NCBI RefSeq assembly: GCF_001757995.1
Contig: NZ_LXLV01000025.1
Coordinates: 150,201-214,200 of the forward strand
Direction of reading: 5' to 3'
DNA: 64,000 nucleotides
Source: Bacillus mycoides
Lineage (GTDB): Bacteria > Bacillota > Bacilli > Bacillales > Bacillaceae_G
Shown: positions 35,811-43,783 of the stretch, in pieces
How positions within the stretch are numbered: the stretch's first letter is position 1
Layout: every line of letters begins with the position of its first letter
Translations under genes and position numbers: made by a program
The notes under the pieces: generated by a model
The model's database searches: none
What the model saw: only the letters and a program-made list of their open reading frames with translations
What the model was told of the DNA's origin: nothing

Positions 35811-36299
35811 ATGATTGTTTCATTTATGGTCGCAATGGACGAAAATAGAGTAATTGGTAAAGATAATAAATTACCGTGGCATTTGCCAAGTGAATTACAG
35901 TATGTGAAGAAAACAACGATGGGTCACCCGCTTATTATGGGAAGAAAGAACTATGAAGCGATCGGTAGACCACTCCCAGGAAGACGTAATATTATTGTAA
36001 CGCGTAACGGTGATTATCATGTAGAAGGTTGCGAAGTTGCTCATTCTGTGGAAGAAGTGTTTGCGCTGTGCAAAGATGAAGAAGAAATCTTTATTTTTGG
36101 AGGAGCGCAAATTTATGATTTATTCTTACCTTATGTGGAGAAATTGTATATAACAAAAATCCATCATGCATTTGAAGGAGATACATTCTTCCCAGAAATG
36201 GATATGACAAATTGGAAAGAGATTTTTGTAGAAAAAGGTTTAACGGATGAAAAAAATCCGTATACGTACTATTACCATGTATATGAGAAGCAACAATAA
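35811..36299 (+). CDS. dfrA: Dihydrofolate reductase
   Basis: A 162-residue DHFR that reduces dihydrofolate with NADPH. Motifs: VAMDENRVIGKDNKLPWHLPSE with the catalytic Glu/Asp region, MGRKNYEAIG, RRNIIVT and IFIFGGAQIYDLF. Phe96 and Tyr102 in the last motif are the positions linked with intrinsic trimethoprim tolerance in the B. anthracis enzyme; the resistant phenotype of this strain is inferred. It follows thyA by 19 bases, AGAGGAG in front, and ends at a terminator. Confidence 0.97.
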   Translation: MIVSFMVAMDENRVIGKDNKLPWHLPSELQYVKKTTMGHPLIMGRKNYEAIGRPLPGRRNIIVTRNGDYHVEGCEVAHSVEEVFALCKDEEEIFIFGGAQIYDLFLPYVEKLYITKIHHAFEGDTFFPEMDMTNWKEIFVEKGLTDEKNPYTYYYHVYEKQQ

Positions 36300-36300
36300 T

Positions 36301-36340
36301 AAAAAAGATTGATGTGAGAATTCGCATCAATCTTTTTATT
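36301..36340 (+). terminator. Terminator after thyA-dfrA
   Basis: AAAAAGATTGATG / CATCAATCTTTTT with a 10-base loop. Confidence 0.85.
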
Positions 36341-36455
36341 TGTATTCACTAATATAAGTTTATAGATGAGATTCGATAGTGCTATAATGATAGGTAGCAT
36401 GTGAAAAATGCTAAAATTTTCAAAAGTACTAATATAGAAAGAGGAGGAGAATCGG

Positions 36456-38441
36456 TTGAGAAAAATATGGGGGATTCTTTTTCTTTGCTTAACATTCATG
36501 TTAGTTGGGTGCGGTAAAGAAGAAAAACCAAAAGAAGCGTTTGATACATATGTAAAAGCATGGAATAAACAAAAATTTGCAGATATGTATGATCAATTAT
36601 CAGAAAATGCAAAAAAAGATATTTCAAAGAAAGAGTTTACTGAGAAATATGAAAAGATTTATTCTGGTATCGAAGTGAAAGACTTAAAGGTAGAAACAGG
36701 GGAAGTAAAAGAAGATAAAAAAGATGAAGGCCCTGTTCCTTTTAAGGTAAGTATGGATACAGTTGGTGGTAAAATCACTTTTGGCCATGAAGCAAAAATG
36801 GTGAAAGAAAAAGACGGAGATAAAGAATCATGGAAAATAGATTGGACTCCTGATTTTATTTTCCCGGGTATGACAAAGGATAGTAAAGTGCGTATGCAGA
36901 CAACACAGCCAAAACGTGGTGAAGTATACGATCGTAATGGAAAAGGTCTTGCGACGAATGGTAAAGCTTCTGAAATCGGAATGATTCCAGAACAATTAGG
37001 AGATGCTGCTCCACAAACGAAAGAAACTGTAGCGAAGTTGTTAAATGTGTCTGTAGAAGAAATTGATCAAAAACTAGCTGCTAAATGGGTAAAACCAGGG
37101 TATCTCGTACCAATTGGAATTTTACCTGATGGGGCAACGCAAAATACGTACATTGATTTACCAGGTGTTGCAACAAAACCTGTAAATGTTCGTACATATC
37201 CGTTAGGAGAAGCGGCAGCACATTTAACTGGTTATATCGGAAAGGTAAATGCTGAAGATTTAAAAACGCTTCAAAAGAAAGGGTATCAAGCTGATGATCC
37301 AGTGGGTAAAGCTGGTTTAGAGCAAATATTAGAAGAAAAGCTACGTGGTAAAAAAGGTGGCCGTGTCTTCATGGAAGATGCACAAGGAAAAGAAATTAAA
37401 AATTTAGCGAAAACAGATGCTGTTGATGGAGAGAATGTAACTTTAACTATCGATAGTGTTGTACAAGAAAAAATTTATAATGAAATGAAAGGAGAAGCTG
37501 GATCAAGTGCAGCAATCAATCCGAAAAGTGGAGAAACAATTGCTCTTGTAAGTAGTCCAGCTTATAATCCTAATTTAATTGCACGAGGAACATCAAAAGC
37601 ACAACGCGAGGCTTGGAATAATGACCCGAAAAAACCGATGACGAATCGATTTACACAATTATCGGTTCCGGGTTCTGTATTTAAGCCAATTACAGGTGCA
37701 ATTGGTCTTGAAACAAAAATGATTGATCCAAAAGAAGAATTGAAAATTGAAGGATTGAAATGGACGAAAGATTCTTCTTGGGGTAATTATTATGTAACAC
37801 GTGTAAAAGATGCAAATCCGATTGATTTTGATAAGGCGATGAAATACTCGGATAATATTTACTTCGCACAAGAAGCTTTGAAAATAGGTAAAGATAAATT
37901 TATGACTGAAGCGAAAAAATTCGGATTCGATGAGAAATTACCAATCGAATACGGATTCCCTGCTTCTAAAATTGCAAATGACGGCATTAAAAATGATATT
38001 CAAATGGCAGATACAGGATACGGACAAGGAGAAGTCTTAATGACTCCTCTTCATTTAGCCTTAACGTATGCACCAATTGTAAATGATGGAACGATTCCGT
38101 CACCGTACATCATTAAAACAGATAAACAACCAAAAGCTTGGAAAGAAAATGTGATTTCTAAAGGGAATCAGGATATATTAAAAACAGCATTAACGAAAGT
38201 AATTAACGATCCGGATGGTACTGGAAAAATTGCTAAAATTGATGGTATGACTCTTGCTGGTAAAACAGGAACAGCAGAATTAAAAGCATCAAAAGAGGCA
38301 GAAGGAAAAGAACTAGGTTGGTTTGCTGCGTTTGATTTAAATTCACCTGATATGGTCATTACAATGATGATTGAAGATGTAAAAGGTAGAGGTGGAAGTA
38401 ATATTCCGGCTGAAAAAGTGAAACATGTTTTTCAAAAGTAA
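36456..38441 (+). CDS. Lipoprotein class B penicillin-binding protein (PBP2a/PBP3-like, MecA_N domain)
   Basis: A 661-residue transpeptidase. Residues 1-19 are a lipoprotein signal with lipobox LVGC (Cys19); about 23-135 is an NTF2-like MecA_N domain; then a dimerisation domain and the transpeptidase domain with SVFK (catalytic Ser), YSDN and KTGTAE. MecA_N is the extension seen in low-affinity PBP2a of staphylococci and in B. subtilis PbpC (PBP3). It crosslinks peptidoglycan outside the membrane and may have reduced beta-lactam affinity (inference). TTG start with AGGAGGAGAA ahead. It is monocistronic, between two terminators. Confidence 0.93.
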   Translation: MRKIWGILFLCLTFMLVGCGKEEKPKEAFDTYVKAWNKQKFADMYDQLSENAKKDISKKEFTEKYEKIYSGIEVKDLKVETGEVKEDKKDEGPVPFKVSMDTVGGKITFGHEAKMVKEKDGDKESWKIDWTPDFIFPGMTKDSKVRMQTTQPKRGEVYDRNGKGLATNGKASEIGMIPEQLGDAAPQTKETVAKLLNVSVEEIDQKLAAKWVKPGYLVPIGILPDGATQNTYIDLPGVATKPVNVRTYPLGEAAAHLTGYIGKVNAEDLKTLQKKGYQADDPVGKAGLEQILEEKLRGKKGGRVFMEDAQGKEIKNLAKTDAVDGENVTLTIDSVVQEKIYNEMKGEAGSSAAINPKSGETIALVSSPAYNPNLIARGTSKAQREAWNNDPKKPMTNRFTQLSVPGSVFKPITGAIGLETKMIDPKEELKIEGLKWTKDSSWGNYYVTRVKDANPIDFDKAMKYSDNIYFAQEALKIGKDKFMTEAKKFGFDEKLPIEYGFPASKIANDGIKNDIQMADTGYGQGEVLMTPLHLALTYAPIVNDGTIPSPYIIKTDKQPKAWKENVISKGNQDILKTALTKVINDPDGTGKIAKIDGMTLAGKTGTAELKASKEAEGKELGWFAAFDLNSPDMVITMMIEDVKGRGGSNIPAEKVKHVFQK

Positions 38442-38448
38442 TGATTAA

Positions 38449-38488
38449 TAAAAACTATCTCCATGAAATATGGAGGTAGTTTTTTTAT
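38449..38488 (+). terminator. Terminator after the PBP gene
   Basis: AAAACTATCTCCAT / ATGGAGGTAGTTTT with T run. Confidence 0.9.
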
Positions 38489-38570
38489 TGGTAAAAATCC
38501 TAATGCTTATATACAAAAAAATAAACAATATAATTCTTATTAACTTACGAAAAAAAAGCAACTATTTTTA

Positions 38571-38616
38571 TTGACATCGCGTATGACTTTTTGTATCATA
38601 CTTACATAAGGTAAGT
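38571..38616 (+). promoter_or_regulatory. azoR promoter with palindromic operator
   Basis: TTGACA (38571-38576), 17-bp spacer, TATCAT (38594-38599). A perfect palindrome ACTTAC-ATAAG-GTAAGT (38600-38616) covers the expected transcription start; a further half site AACTTAC lies at about 38541. Such operators fit thiol- or quinone-sensing HxlR/MarR repressors (YodB- or MhqR-like), as for azoreductases in B. subtilis; the repressor is not in this window. Confidence 0.65.
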
Positions 38617-38676
38617 TATTTACTTTCAAATTATAAATCTTGAATTAAAGATAAAATGCAAAAGGGAGAGAATACA

Positions 38677-39312
38677 ATGACAAAAGTACTATTTATTACA
38701 GCAAACCCAAATTCAGCAGAAGGTTCTTTCGGAATGGCAGTAGGAGAAGCTTTCATCGAAGCTTATAAAAACGAGCATCCACAAGACGAAGTTGTAACAG
38801 TTGATTTATTCAATACTACTGTACCAGCAATTGATGCAGATGTATTTGGTGCTTGGGGTAAATTTGCAGCAGGTGAAGGCTTTGAAACTTTAACAGAAGT
38901 TCAACAACAAAAAGTTGCAGCAATGAACACAAACCTAGAAACATTTATGCATGCAGATCGTTATGTATTCGTAACTCCAATGTGGAACTTTAGCTATCCA
39001 CCAGTAGTGAAAGCATACTTAGATAACGTAGCAATCGCAGGTAAAACATTCAAATATACTGAAAATGGTCCAGTTGGCTTATTAGAAGGCAAAAAAGCAC
39101 TTCACATTCAAGCTACAGGTGGCGTTTATTCTGAAGGAGCATATGCATCTGTGGACTTCGGTCGCAATCACTTGAAAACAGTATTAGGATTCATCGGTGT
39201 AAATGATACTGAATATATTGCAGTTGAGGGAATGAATGCAAACCCTGAAAAAGCACAAGAAATTAAAGAAGCAGCAATTGCTAATGCACGTGAATTAGCA
39301 AAACGTTTCTAA
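38677..39312 (+). CDS. azoR: FMN-dependent NADH-azoreductase
   Basis: A 211-residue flavodoxin-fold quinone/azo reductase: phosphate-binding loop TANPNSAEGSFGMAVG, MWNFSYPPVVKAYLDNV and the flavin-contact QATGGVYSEG. It reduces quinones and azo dyes two electrons at a time and protects from electrophilic stress. AGGGAGAG precedes ATG 38677. Codon use is close to that of highly expressed genes (mostly GAA, GCA, GTA). It stands alone under the promoter with palindromic operator and ends with a strong terminator. Confidence 0.95.
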   Translation: MTKVLFITANPNSAEGSFGMAVGEAFIEAYKNEHPQDEVVTVDLFNTTVPAIDADVFGAWGKFAAGEGFETLTEVQQQKVAAMNTNLETFMHADRYVFVTPMWNFSYPPVVKAYLDNVAIAGKTFKYTENGPVGLLEGKKALHIQATGGVYSEGAYASVDFGRNHLKTVLGFIGVNDTEYIAVEGMNANPEKAQEIKEAAIANARELAKRF

Positions 39313-39324
39313 TATAGAATACTT

Positions 39325-39363
39325 TAAAAATGTCCAAACACTTGTTGTTTGGACATTTTTTCT
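39325..39363 (+). terminator. Terminator after azoR
   Basis: AAAAATGTCCAAACA / TGTTTGGACATTTTTT. Confidence 0.9.
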
Positions 39364-39424
39364 TCTTTTTCCTTCGTTTGTCTAGTATAATGAAGGTCGG
39401 AATGATAATAGGTGGGGGTTCTGT

Positions 39425-40144
39425 ATGATTCAAACGTTTTTTAAAATCTTTTATTTAATTTTAATCGTAATTGCGATTACACCAAGGTTGTGGCGTATAA
39501 AAAGAAAAGTAAATGCGATGTCACCGCAAGAAAAAGATAGTGTTGTGTATAAAACAACAAACTGGTTTGGTAAGAAAATGGTGCGTGTAACTGGATCGAC
39601 TGTAGAAGTAAAGGGACTTGAAAATGTTCCGAAAGACAAGCCGGTGCTAGTTGTAAGTAATCATCAAAGTAATATGGATATTCCTGTTTTACTAGGTTAC
39701 TTAAATAAGCCAATTGGATTCGTTTCAAAAGCAGAAATTAAAAAGTTTCCGGTTGTACCAACATGGATGGAACTAATGAATTGTGTGTTCATGGACCGCA
39801 GCGATCGCCGTCAATCTCTTAAGGCAATTAAAGATGGAATTGAACTGTTAAAGAACGGACATTCTATCGTGATTTTTCCAGAGGGGACGAGAAGTAAGGG
39901 TGGCGAAATCGGTGAGTTTAAAGCAGGGAGTTTTCACCTTGCTGTAAAATCTGGCGTAGCTATATTACCAGTAACTTTAGATGGTACATATAAGATGTTT
40001 GAGGCTAATGGAAATCGTATGAAACCAGCTCATGCAACATTAACAATTTCTAAGCCAATTACACCTGAAGAATATGCAAGTATGGATGCTAAAGAGTTAA
40101 CCCAGCATACAAAAGATATTATTGCATCTCAATTACATAAGTAA
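39425..40144 (+). CDS. plsC: 1-acylglycerol-3-phosphate acyltransferase (PlsC family)
   Basis: A 239-residue membrane-associated acyltransferase. N-terminal hydrophobic helix (IFYLILIVIAI), motif I NHQSNMDIP (catalytic His-x4-Asp), motif II GFVSKAEIKKFP, motif III FPEGTRSKGG and motif IV ILPVTLDG. It puts the second acyl chain on lysophosphatidate to make phosphatidate. In B. subtilis the corresponding ypkP lies next to thyB-dfrA, so the order here (ypjP, thyA, dfrA, plsC, hemolysin III) is conserved. GGTGGGGG precedes the ATG. Confidence 0.92.
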   Translation: MIQTFFKIFYLILIVIAITPRLWRIKRKVNAMSPQEKDSVVYKTTNWFGKKMVRVTGSTVEVKGLENVPKDKPVLVVSNHQSNMDIPVLLGYLNKPIGFVSKAEIKKFPVVPTWMELMNCVFMDRSDRRQSLKAIKDGIELLKNGHSIVIFPEGTRSKGGEIGEFKAGSFHLAVKSGVAILPVTLDGTYKMFEANGNRMKPAHATLTISKPITPEEYASMDAKELTQHTKDIIASQLHK

Positions 40145-40145
40145 T

Positions 40146-40184
40146 AAAAAAAGTTTCAGCTTAAACAAGCTGAAACTTTTTTTA
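40146..40184. terminator. Bidirectional terminator between plsC and the hemolysin III gene
   Basis: AAAAAAAGTTTCAGCTT / AAGCTGAAACTTTTTTT, loop of 4. Confidence 0.93.
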
Positions 40185-40838
40185 TGCTGCGGGTAAGACA
40201 TACAACAGTACGCAGAAAAACATCATTGTACTACCGCCTAGTACGAAGAGATGCCAAATGGCATGATTGAACGGAAGCTTTTCCCAAAGGAAGAATATAG
40301 CTCCGACAGAATACAAAATGCCGCCTATTAATAGTAGTGAGAAGCCGTGACCGGTTAAATTTTCATAAAGGGGTTTAATGGCAACGATGATGAGCCAACC
40401 CATAATGATATAACATAATGTTGATGTTTTAATAAAGCGACGAACAAAGAAGATTTTGAAAATAATGCCACCAATCGCAAGGGTCCAAATAATTGCGAGT
40501 AAAGTCCAACCGAGCGGGCCACGCAGTGTAATGAGTAGAAATGGTGTATACGTGCCGGCAATTAATAAATATATGGCGGAGTGATCTAAAATGGTAAATA
40601 ACTTTTCTACTTTTGGATGATGGATACTATGTAACAGTGTAGAAAATAAGTATAGCAAGAACATGCTTACGCCATAAACGGTAAAGCCAACAACAGCAGA
40701 TGCTGTACCATGTTTAGAAGCATGAATAATTAATATGATTAAGGCAGGGATGCTTAAAATGGCACCGATACCATGGGTAATTGCATTCGCAATTTCTTCT
40801 TTTACAAATTGGGTCATTCTTGTAATTTTTTGCGTCAT
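40182..40838 (-). CDS. Hemolysin III family membrane protein (YplQ-like)
   Basis: A 218-residue protein with seven hydrophobic helices and the family markers EEIANAITHGIGAILSIPAL, STLLHSIHH, LDHSAIYLLIAGTYTPF and NHAIWHLFVLGGS. The conserved His residues (HG, HS, HH, DH, HAIWH) suggest a metal site as in PAQR receptors and hydrolases. The B. cereus namesake was reported as a pore former, but the family role is probably membrane homeostasis. ATG 40838 is taken because AAAGGGATT lies in front; the frame extends upstream without a ribosome site. Confidence 0.9.
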   Translation of the reverse strand: MTQKITRMTQFVKEEIANAITHGIGAILSIPALIILIIHASKHGTASAVVGFTVYGVSMFLLYLFSTLLHSIHHPKVEKLFTILDHSAIYLLIAGTYTPFLLITLRGPLGWTLLAIIWTLAIGGIIFKIFFVRRFIKTSTLCYIIMGWLIIVAIKPLYENLTGHGFSLLLIGGILYSVGAIFFLWEKLPFNHAIWHLFVLGGSTMMFFCVLLYVLPAA

Positions 40839-41051
40839 AATGTTAATCCCTTTCGCTGTTTTGAGATAAGTTATATTTTCCTTAACCATATCATATACAA
40901 AAGGAATAGAAAATGATATTTGTATAATTGATTTTATTTTTGAATTTTTTTGACAAAAGACAACGGATACATTGACGTTTACAAAATTTTTTGACAAAAT
41001 GAACTTATGGAATAGTAGGACAAGGAATCTACTTATGAAGGGGATGGGGAA

Positions 41052-41231
41052 ATGTTTTCAAATATTGGCTTTCCAGGGTTAATTTTAATTTTAGTAGCAG
41101 TGTTAATTTTATTCGGCCCAAAAAAGTTACCGGAAATTGGGAAAGCTTTAGGGGAAACGTTAAAAGAATTTAAAAAATCAACAAAAGAATTGACTGATGA
41201 GGCATTTCAAGAGAAGGAAAAAAATAAATAA
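41052..41231 (+). CDS. tatA: Twin-arginine translocase subunit TatA
   Basis: A 59-residue protein: N-terminal helix ([20 protein letters not shown]) then the hinge [10 protein letters not shown], an amphipathic helix ([13 protein letters not shown]) and a charged tail. It forms the pore ring of the Tat system, which exports folded proteins. ATG 41052 follows AAGGGGATGGGG. TatC is 53 bases downstream, so this is a minimal TatA-TatC system; no typical Tat substrate is directly adjacent. Confidence 0.95.
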   Translation: MFSNIGFPGLILILVAVLILFGPKKLPEIGKALGETLKEFKKSTKELTDEAFQEKEKNK

Positions 41232-41284
41232 AAGAATCTGATGAAGTTTTCCTCGGAATGGATAAATAAAGTGTGGTGAACGAG

Positions 41285-42025
41285 ATGGAAGATCGGGAAA
41301 TGAGCGTAGTAGAACATATTGTTGAGCTTCGCAAACGAGTAATATATACAGTTTTATCCTTTGTATTATTTTTAATTATTGGATTTACTTTTACGAAGGA
41401 TATTTATTTTTGGCTTGTAAAAGATTTACCAATGAAATTAACTGTTCTCGGTCCAAGTGATGTATTGTGGATTTTTTTCTCGATTGCTACAGTATTTGCT
41501 ATCGTTTGTACAATTCCTTTTGCAGCGATACAAATTTGGTTATTTGTAAAACCAGGTTTACATCCAAATGAACAAAAAATGACATTAATGTATATACCGG
41601 TATTGTCTATATTATTTATAGCAGGCCTATCTTTCGGTTATTTTATCGTCATGCCATTTTTATTTCATTTCCTAACTACAATTGGTAATGAGATGTTTAA
41701 TACAATGTTTACAACGGAAAAATATTTTCATTTCGTATTAAATTTAACAGTTCCGTTTGCTGTTATATTTGAATTACCTGTAGTTGTTATGTTTTTAACG
41801 AGTATAGGTCTTCTAACGGCAGAATTTCTTCAGAAAATAAGAAGATATGCTTATGTCGTATTGATTATAATTGCATCGTGTATATCGCCGCCAGATTTTT
41901 TATCACATAGTTTAGTGGCGGTACCACTTATTTGTATTTATGAAATTAGTATCGCTTTATCAAAGATAGTTAGTAAACGAAAACAGAAAAGAGAAGAAAC
42001 ACAGTCGAAAAGTGCCTCGCTATAA
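41285..42025 (+). CDS. tatC: Twin-arginine translocase subunit TatC
   Basis: About 246 residues with six hydrophobic helices. Family hallmarks are VVEHIVELRKRVIYTV at the N-terminus (the signal-peptide-binding loop), PSDVLWIFF, KPGLHPNEQKM, LPVVVMFLTSIGLLTAEFLQK and ISPPDFLSHSLVAVPL. It recognises the RR signal and works with TatA just upstream. ATG 41285 with GGTG ahead is preferred over the GTG at 41273, which has no ribosome site. A terminator overlaps the stop codon. Confidence 0.94.
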   Translation: MEDREMSVVEHIVELRKRVIYTVLSFVLFLIIGFTFTKDIYFWLVKDLPMKLTVLGPSDVLWIFFSIATVFAIVCTIPFAAIQIWLFVKPGLHPNEQKMTLMYIPVLSILFIAGLSFGYFIVMPFLFHFLTTIGNEMFNTMFTTEKYFHFVLNLTVPFAVIFELPVVVMFLTSIGLLTAEFLQKIRRYAYVVLIIIASCISPPDFLSHSLVAVPLICIYEISIALSKIVSKRKQKREETQSKSASL

Positions 42026-42036
42026 AGGCACTTTTT
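42008..42036 (+). terminator. Terminator overlapping the tatC stop
   Basis: AAAAGTGCCT / AGGCACTTTT with T run. Confidence 0.8.
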
Positions 42037-42353
42037 AATTTATTTGTTATACTCTAGCTATAATTGTATACAATATATAGAAGAAAAAAATTATAGAATC
42101 TCCAAAATTTAGACAAACTTTTCATTTTTATAAGTTTATACTGAAGTTATCAAGCTATATATGGGTAATAAGATTCCCGTCTCAAAGTATATATAGGACA
42201 GGGCTCGAATTAGGTGGATATAAATGAAGTATTAACTTCTAAACGGGGCAGCTTAAGGATATTTTAGTATTCATAGGAAACCTACACTAAAAAACGTGTT
42301 AAAGAATAAAGTGGAGGAAGTTCAAAAATCCAACGAAAAAGAGGATTGATATT
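42037..42353. other. Long intergenic leader before an unknown small gene
   Basis: No recognised gene. The stretch 42160-42320 is less AT-rich than usual intergenic DNA and contains GGG-TAATAAGATT-CCC and GGGCTC-like segments that could form a structured RNA, but no known riboswitch core is apparent. A short Lys/Glu-rich frame without ribosome site ends at 42349, four bases before the next start. Confidence 0.3.
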
Positions 42354-42605
42354 GTGATTACGAAAAGTTTTTATTTCACTCATGCAACAGGGAATTGTAT
42401 AAAAATATTTGAAATCCCTGTCCTACAAACACAGCATCCATTAGCGTTTCTAATTCAGTCTCGTCTTCAATTGTTTATTGCAAAAATTCAAAAACATAAA
42501 AATCCAAGATTCTCGTACTCTTTCCGTGAATATTTACAAAGTTGTTTGAAGTGGAATGATTATTCAAATGTATATAAAACAAATACTCTTGAAAAGAATG
42601 CATAA
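42354..42605 (+). CDS. Hypothetical protein (83 residues)
   Basis: A basic 83-residue protein starting GTG with AAAGAGG about eight bases ahead. Segments ITKSFYFTHATGNCIKIFEIP, HPLAFLIQSRLQLFIAKIQKHKNP and FREYLQSCLKWNDYSNVY show alternating hydrophobic and charged residues; there is no signal peptide, helix-turn-helix or catalytic motif that I recognise. It is followed by a proper terminator, which supports a transcribed gene. It lies alone after a 320-base gap. The family is unknown. Confidence 0.5.
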   Translation: MITKSFYFTHATGNCIKIFEIPVLQTQHPLAFLIQSRLQLFIAKIQKHKNPRFSYSFREYLQSCLKWNDYSNVYKTNTLEKNA

Positions 42606-42614
42606 TACACAGCA

Positions 42615-42646
42615 GGGACAGAGTTAGATAGGCTCTGTCTTTTTCA
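42615..42646 (+). terminator. Terminator after the 83-residue gene
   Basis: GACAGAG / CTCTGTC with T run. Confidence 0.72.
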
Positions 42647-42758
42647 TTTTAGGTATAAAAATATAATTAATTTGGTGAAATTTATTCGAAAGTGTTGAAA
42701 GCACTGGGAATGCTAGTATAATAACAGGGAGAGCGTATTGGAAAGGGAAGAATATGAT

Positions 42759-43601
42759 ATGCAAAAAATTAAAATTGTAACAGATTCAACTGCAGATTTA
42801 TCTCAAGAAGTGATTGAGAAGTATGAAATTCATGTTTTACCATTATCTATTTCTGTAAATGGACAAACATACTTAGATCGCGTTGATTTGCAACCGGATG
42901 AATTTATTGAAGAAATGGCGAAATCAAAAGAATTACCAAAAACATCACAACCAGCTATGGGTACATTTGTAGAAATGTATGAGAAGTTAGGGGAAGATGG
43001 AAGTGAAGTACTTTCCATCCATATGACAGGTGGAATGAGTGGCACTGTTGCAACAGCAAATAGTGCTGCATCAATGACAGATATGAAAGTAACAGTTGTT
43101 GACTCTCAATTCATTAGCCATGCATTAGCATATCAAGTAATTGAGGCTGCTAAAATGGCAATAGAAGGAAGTTCATTAGAAGCTATATTAAAACGTATTG
43201 ATGAAGTGAGAAAAAATACTCGTTTATACGTAATCGTAGATACATTAGAAAACTTAGTAAAAGGTGGACGTATCGGTAAAGGTAAGGCACTTATTGGTTC
43301 TTTACTTAATATTAAACCAATTGCAAGCCTTGAGGGCGGCGTATATAATCCGGTAACGAAAGTACGTAGCCAAGGGCAAATTGTAAAAACATTGGCTAAA
43401 ATATTCGAGGAAGATACTACTGGAAAAGTGGTGAAAGCTGTTGCGATTCCACATGCTAAAGCAATTCCTTTAGCGGAAAGCGTAAAAGCTGCTGTTGAAA
43501 AAGTGAATGGATTCACTCAATCAGAGATTTTCTATACAACACCAGTTATCAGTACTCATACAGGAACAGGAGCAATTGGTTTTATGTATTTAGCAGAGTA
43601 A
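42759..43601 (+). CDS. DegV-family fatty-acid-binding protein
   Basis: A 280-residue two-domain DegV protein: KIVTDSTADLSQEVIEKY, LPKTSQPAMGTFVEMYE, IHMTGGMSGTV (ligand-contact Ser) and IGSLLNIKPIASLEGG, ending in HTGTGAIGFMYL. DegV (FakB) proteins hold a fatty acid and present it to the kinase FakA, making acyl-phosphate for lipid synthesis. Which fatty acid is bound cannot be seen. ATG 42759 follows AAAGGGA; the TTG at 42738 lacks a ribosome site. A single gene ended by a strong terminator. Confidence 0.93.
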   Translation: MQKIKIVTDSTADLSQEVIEKYEIHVLPLSISVNGQTYLDRVDLQPDEFIEEMAKSKELPKTSQPAMGTFVEMYEKLGEDGSEVLSIHMTGGMSGTVATANSAASMTDMKVTVVDSQFISHALAYQVIEAAKMAIEGSSLEAILKRIDEVRKNTRLYVIVDTLENLVKGGRIGKGKALIGSLLNIKPIASLEGGVYNPVTKVRSQGQIVKTLAKIFEEDTTGKVVKAVAIPHAKAIPLAESVKAAVEKVNGFTQSEIFYTTPVISTHTGTGAIGFMYLAE

Positions 43602-43602
43602 T

Positions 43603-43641
43603 GAAAAAGCTACTTGAAATGAAATTTCAAGTAGCTTTTTT
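43603..43641 (+). terminator. Terminator after the DegV gene
   Basis: AAAAAGCTACTTGAAAT / ATTTCAAGTAGCTTTTT. Confidence 0.93.
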
Positions 43642-43723
43642 ATGTGTATATGAAGTAAGAAATGAGAAGGGAAATACAGGCGCTACAGCTAATGATATAG
43701 CGAGTCTGTAAATAATCGTTCAT
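43640..43723 (-). CDS. Small membrane peptide (27 residues)
   Basis: Minus-strand frame M-N-D-Y-L-Q-T-R then a hydrophobic stretch with two Cys (YIISCSACISLLISYFIYT). AAAAGGGTG lies six bases before the ATG (43723), a good ribosome site. It would be a single-pass membrane peptide, similar in build to the 25-residue peptide at 26957-27034. It ends inside the DegV terminator and precedes the MBL-fold gene's end. No homologue is known to me. Confidence 0.5.
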   Translation of the reverse strand: MNDYLQTRYIISCSACISLLISYFIYT

Positions 43724-43783
43724 AGAAAACACCCTTTTCGATTTTCTATAGTATATGATAAATCATTCAAAAAAGTAGTTCTG

